Below are positions 61,312-64,000 of a stretch of 64,000 bases of DNA, piece by piece. Under the pieces are notes generated by a model, which had not been told where the DNA came from, ran no database searches, and saw only the letters and a list, made by a program, of their open reading frames with translations. The stretch's first letter is position 1. Each line of letters opens with the position of its first letter. A program made the position numbers and the translations under genes. The DNA is from an uncultured Algibacter sp. (GTDB lineage: Bacteria; Bacteroidota; Bacteroidia; Flavobacteriales; Flavobacteriaceae). The DNA lies in the NCBI RefSeq assembly GCF_947495925.1, contig NZ_CANMAU010000003.1, forward strand, positions 372,001 to 436,000, read 5' to 3'.

Positions 61312-62352
61312 ATGAAGCAGTTGTTAATCGTCTTCATCATATTTTTAAATCTATTTGTTAATGCGCAAAAATCTGATTTTAAACATATAGATTTTGAAAA
61401 GGCAGATAGCATAGCAAAAATATATAAGGGCGCAACTTTAAAGAACATGCCTATACTGGCCTATAATCTTACAAATAGCTTGGAGTCTCAGGTTGAAAAA
61501 TTTCGAGCTATTTATATTTGGGTGTGTTCAAACATTAAGAGTGATCATAGTTTTGGAGAGTTAACTTTAAGAAAACGAAAGAAATTTAAAAACGATAGCA
61601 TAGCGTTTTACCAATGGAATAGTGAAGCACGATCAAGAGTATTTAAAACCTTATGGCAAGAACAAAAAACTATTTGTACCGGATATGCCTATTTGATAAA
61701 AGAGCTGTCTGCTTTTGTGGATATTAATTGTGAAATAATTGATGGGTATTGCAGAACCTCAAAAAGGAATGTCGAAAAAATAGATGTGCCAAATCACTCC
61801 TGGAATGCAGTAAAATTGGACGATAAATGGTATTTAGTTGATGCTACTATGGCAAGTGGCTATTTTGATTTAGACCGTAATAGATTCGTTAAAAATTATA
61901 ATGACGGCTACTTTTTAGCCGATCCTGATTTGTTTATAATAAAGTACTATCCGTTGGTCGAAAAGTGGAGACTTCGAAGAGATAAAGTTAGCCTAAAAGA
62001 GTTTGTAAGTGCTCCGATAACCTACGGTAGTACGTTTAAGTATGGCATTATTCCTATGACACCTAAAAATCTAAAAACAACAGTTTTAGTAGGTGAAGCG
62101 TTGATGTTTAAATTCAAAATAACAAGTAATAATGCGAGTGAGGAAATGCGGTTAATAATAAGCAGTGGTTTGAGTCGTAAAACGATTAAGGTTTCTGCTT
62201 TAGATTATAGAAATGGGTCTATTGAACTGAAATACCATTTTATAAAAAAAGGTAACTATAATATTCATTTTATGGTAAACAGCGATATTGTCGCATCTTA
62301 TGCGGTTCATGCAGAAAAATTAAGAAAGCAAAAACATCTAGCTCAAAATTAA
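61312..62352 (+). CDS. Secreted transglutaminase-like protein
   Basis: 346 residues with a signal peptide (ending VNAQK, about residue 20). The papain-like triad is visible as Cys in KTICTGYAYLIKELS, His in VPNHSWNAVKLDDKW and Asp in YLVDATMASG. Such secreted transglutaminase-like proteins in Bacteroidetes may act as peptidases or cross-linkers. The C-terminal about 110 residues are beta-rich with no known motif. It starts at the base after the upstream stop, so the two genes are probably translated together. Confidence 0.85.
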   Translation: MKQLLIVFIIFLNLFVNAQKSDFKHIDFEKADSIAKIYKGATLKNMPILAYNLTNSLESQVEKFRAIYIWVCSNIKSDHSFGELTLRKRKKFKNDSIAFYQWNSEARSRVFKTLWQEQKTICTGYAYLIKELSAFVDINCEIIDGYCRTSKRNVEKIDVPNHSWNAVKLDDKWYLVDATMASGYFDLDRNRFVKNYNDGYFLADPDLFIIKYYPLVEKWRLRRDKVSLKEFVSAPITYGSTFKYGIIPMTPKNLKTTVLVGEALMFKFKITSNNASEEMRLIISSGLSRKTIKVSALDYRNGSIELKYHFIKKGNYNIHFMVNSDIVASYAVHAEKLRKQKHLAQN

Positions 62353-62432
62353 TTAAAATAGTATACCTGATTAAGGATAATTACTATATGTTTTAAATTA
62401 CTTTTCTTACATTTATGCTGTAAAGAAAGAGT

Positions 62433-63968
62433 ATGCTTAAAAAAGTTTTCGCTAGTGCCGTATTTGGCGTAGAGGCTTCAACGATTACTGTTGAGGTAAA
62501 TGTAGATAAAGGAATAGGATATCACCTAGTAGGATTGCCGGATAATGCTATCAAAGAAAGTAATTATAGAATAGCTGCTGCGTTGCAAAACAATGGATAT
62601 AGAATTCCTGGAAAGAAAATAACAATTAACATGGCACCTGCCGATTTAAGAAAGGAGGGTAGCGCCTACGATTTAACCTTAGCTATTGGTGTTCTTTCTG
62701 CTTCCAATCAAATTAAGGCTGATGATTTAGAAAAGTTTTTAATTATGGGTGAACTGTCTCTTGATGGCAGCTTACAGCCTATAAAAGGAGCTCTGCCTAT
62801 AGCGGTCAAAGCAAGAGAAGAAGGTTTTAAAGGATTTATACTTCCAAAACAGAATGCCAAAGAAGCAGCTATAGTTGATAATCTGGAAGTTTATGGTGTT
62901 GAAAATATAAAGGAGGTTATTAATTATTTTGATAAAGGAGAAGTATTAGAACAAACCATAATTGATACTCGAAAAGAGTTTGAAAAAAATCTTGATTTCC
63001 CTGAGTTTGATTTTTCAGATGTAAAAGGGCAGGAAGGCATAAAGCGTTGTATGGAAATTGCAGCAGCTGGCGGCCATAATATTATTTTAATAGGTCCGCC
63101 AGGAGCCGGTAAAACGATGTTGGCAAAACGGCTTCCGAGTATTTTACCTCCTATGACCTTGCATGAAGCTTTAGAAACCACAAAAATACATTCGGTTGTT
63201 GGTAGAGTAAAAGATACAGGGCTTATGGCACAACGGCCTTTTCGAAGTCCCCATCATACTATTTCAAATGTCGCTTTAGTAGGCGGCGGCAGTTATCCAC
63301 AACCTGGAGAAATATCATTGTCCCATAACGGTGTTTTATTTTTAGATGAATTGCCAGAATTTAAGCGCGAAGTTTTAGAAGTTATGCGTCAACCTTTAGA
63401 GGATAGAGAAGTCACCATTTCTAGGGCCAAATTTACGGTAACCTATCCATCATCATTTATGTTGGTGGCGAGTATGAATCCAAGCCCTGGGGGGTATTTT
63501 AACGATCCGGATGCTCCAGTAACATCTAGTCCTGCAGAAATGCAGCGGTATTTAGGTAAAATATCTGGCCCGCTATTGGATAGGATTGATATTCATATTG
63601 AAGTAACACCAGTACCTTTTGATAAATTAAGTGATGACAGAAAAGGAGAAACTTCTGTAGATATACGTAAACGCGTTACAAGGGCAAGAGGTATTCAAAG
63701 TAAGCGTTTTGAAACCTCTGAAAAAGTTCACTACAATGCGCAAATGAATGTGAAGCAAATAAGGAAGTATTGTGTGTTGGATAAGGCTTCAAAAGAACTT
63801 TTGAAAACGGCGATGGAACGTTTGAATTTATCGGCTAGGGCGTATGACAGGATCTTGAAAGTTTCTAGAACAATCGCTGATTTAGAAGGTTCGGACAATG
63901 TAAATGGCTCTCATATTAGTGAAGCGATTCAGTATAGAAGTTTGGATCGTGAGGGATGGCTGGGGTAG
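62433..63968 (+). CDS. YifB/ComM-family AAA+ ATPase
   Basis: 511 residues, complete. An N-terminal Lon-protease-like domain (VNVDKGIGYHLVGLPDNAIK, NMAPADLRKEGSAYDLTLAI) precedes a Mg-chelatase-like AAA+ core with Walker A GPPGAGKTMLAKRLP, Walker B VLFLDELPEF and FRSPHHTIS. The C-terminal helical part ends AIQYRSLDREGW. Relatives include ComM, a branch-migration helicase that aids natural transformation. Stands alone, 80 bp after the transglutaminase-like gene. Confidence 0.95.
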   Translation: MLKKVFASAVFGVEASTITVEVNVDKGIGYHLVGLPDNAIKESNYRIAAALQNNGYRIPGKKITINMAPADLRKEGSAYDLTLAIGVLSASNQIKADDLEKFLIMGELSLDGSLQPIKGALPIAVKAREEGFKGFILPKQNAKEAAIVDNLEVYGVENIKEVINYFDKGEVLEQTIIDTRKEFEKNLDFPEFDFSDVKGQEGIKRCMEIAAAGGHNIILIGPPGAGKTMLAKRLPSILPPMTLHEALETTKIHSVVGRVKDTGLMAQRPFRSPHHTISNVALVGGGSYPQPGEISLSHNGVLFLDELPEFKREVLEVMRQPLEDREVTISRAKFTVTYPSSFMLVASMNPSPGGYFNDPDAPVTSSPAEMQRYLGKISGPLLDRIDIHIEVTPVPFDKLSDDRKGETSVDIRKRVTRARGIQSKRFETSEKVHYNAQMNVKQIRKYCVLDKASKELLKTAMERLNLSARAYDRILKVSRTIADLEGSDNVNGSHISEAIQYRSLDREGWLG

Positions 63969-64000
63969 AAATTCCACAAAATAAATATTAAAAACTCTTT

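Overview
The window is AT-rich chromosomal DNA from a member of the Bacteroidetes, most likely a marine Flavobacteriaceae. This rests on TAnnTTTG-type -7 promoter elements, many short-signal lipoproteins, a carboxypeptidase-like-domain surface protein, a TPR-membrane-LuxR regulator, a GH117-type (agar-related) glycosidase and the protein families themselves. No rRNA, tRNA, CRISPR array, transposase or phage gene was seen.

Layout. 1-13.7 kb is mixed metabolism: the tail of tilS, adenine deaminase, a GH117-like lipoprotein, a YheT-type hydrolase convergent with an SLC13 carrier, a two-subunit isoquinoline-oxidoreductase-type molybdenum hydroxylase with its XdhC and MocA-like maturation proteins, a secreted nucleoside-hydrolase-like protein plus a CBM-like lipoprotein, and a TPR/HTH regulator. 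13.8-29.6 kb is the assimilatory nitrate region: a YdeP-type molybdoenzyme, nirBD, a DUF4202 protein, a nitrate-type sensor kinase (P-box), a RidA-like protein, a NarL-like response regulator, the NarK transporter, a NasA-reductase-BFD fusion and a rubredoxin-tailed protein resembling a sulfite/nitrite reductase without siroheme ligands. 29.7-32 kb (minus strand) holds a secreted protein, an MddA-like methanethiol methyltransferase and an AraC regulator. 32-40.2 kb (minus strand) is a molybdenum-cofactor operon (moeA, flavin monooxygenase, ModE-like, IVS-type protein, TauE, mobA, moaD, moeB, moaE, moaCB, moaA).

40.3-46.9 kb is the divergent periplasmic nitrate respiration operon: napD, napA, a tetraheme (duplicated) napB, a tetraheme lipoprotein, a four-cluster ferredoxin and an NrfD-type membrane protein, with no NapC, NapG or NapH. 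47-51.6 kb holds an Fnr-type regulator with a complete four-cysteine set, then a globin, a monoheme Tll0287-like lipoprotein, a diheme b membrane protein with H-x13-H pairs, an FAD/[2Fe-2S] reductase and a pentaheme cytochrome: in effect a split NOX/ferric-reductase-like electron export chain. 52.1-54.1 kb is an accessory island with a PIN-GNAT-EVE-like protein and an ASCH protein, bounded by short inverted motifs. 54.6-60.4 kb is an ABC nitrate importer (nrtABCD) plus an outer-membrane porin. The window ends with a regulatory-domain protein, a transglutaminase-like protein and YifB.

How it fits together. Nitrate would cross the porin and enter by NrtABCD or NarK. It would be reduced by the NasA fusion and NirBD for assimilation, or by Nap in the periplasm, and all of these depend on the adjacent Moco operon. 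The strongest unlisted signal is a 7-2-7 palindrome, TA[AC]GTAT-N2-ATAC[TG]TA, whose last TA is also the start of the -7 element. It lies before six transcription units: nirB, the response regulator, narK, fnr, globin and nrtA. A different 5-4-5 palindrome (NTGAY-N4-RTCAN) lies about 44 bp upstream of the predicted starts of both nap and moeA. I infer two regulators, NarL-like and Fnr-like, splitting the regulon; this is untested.
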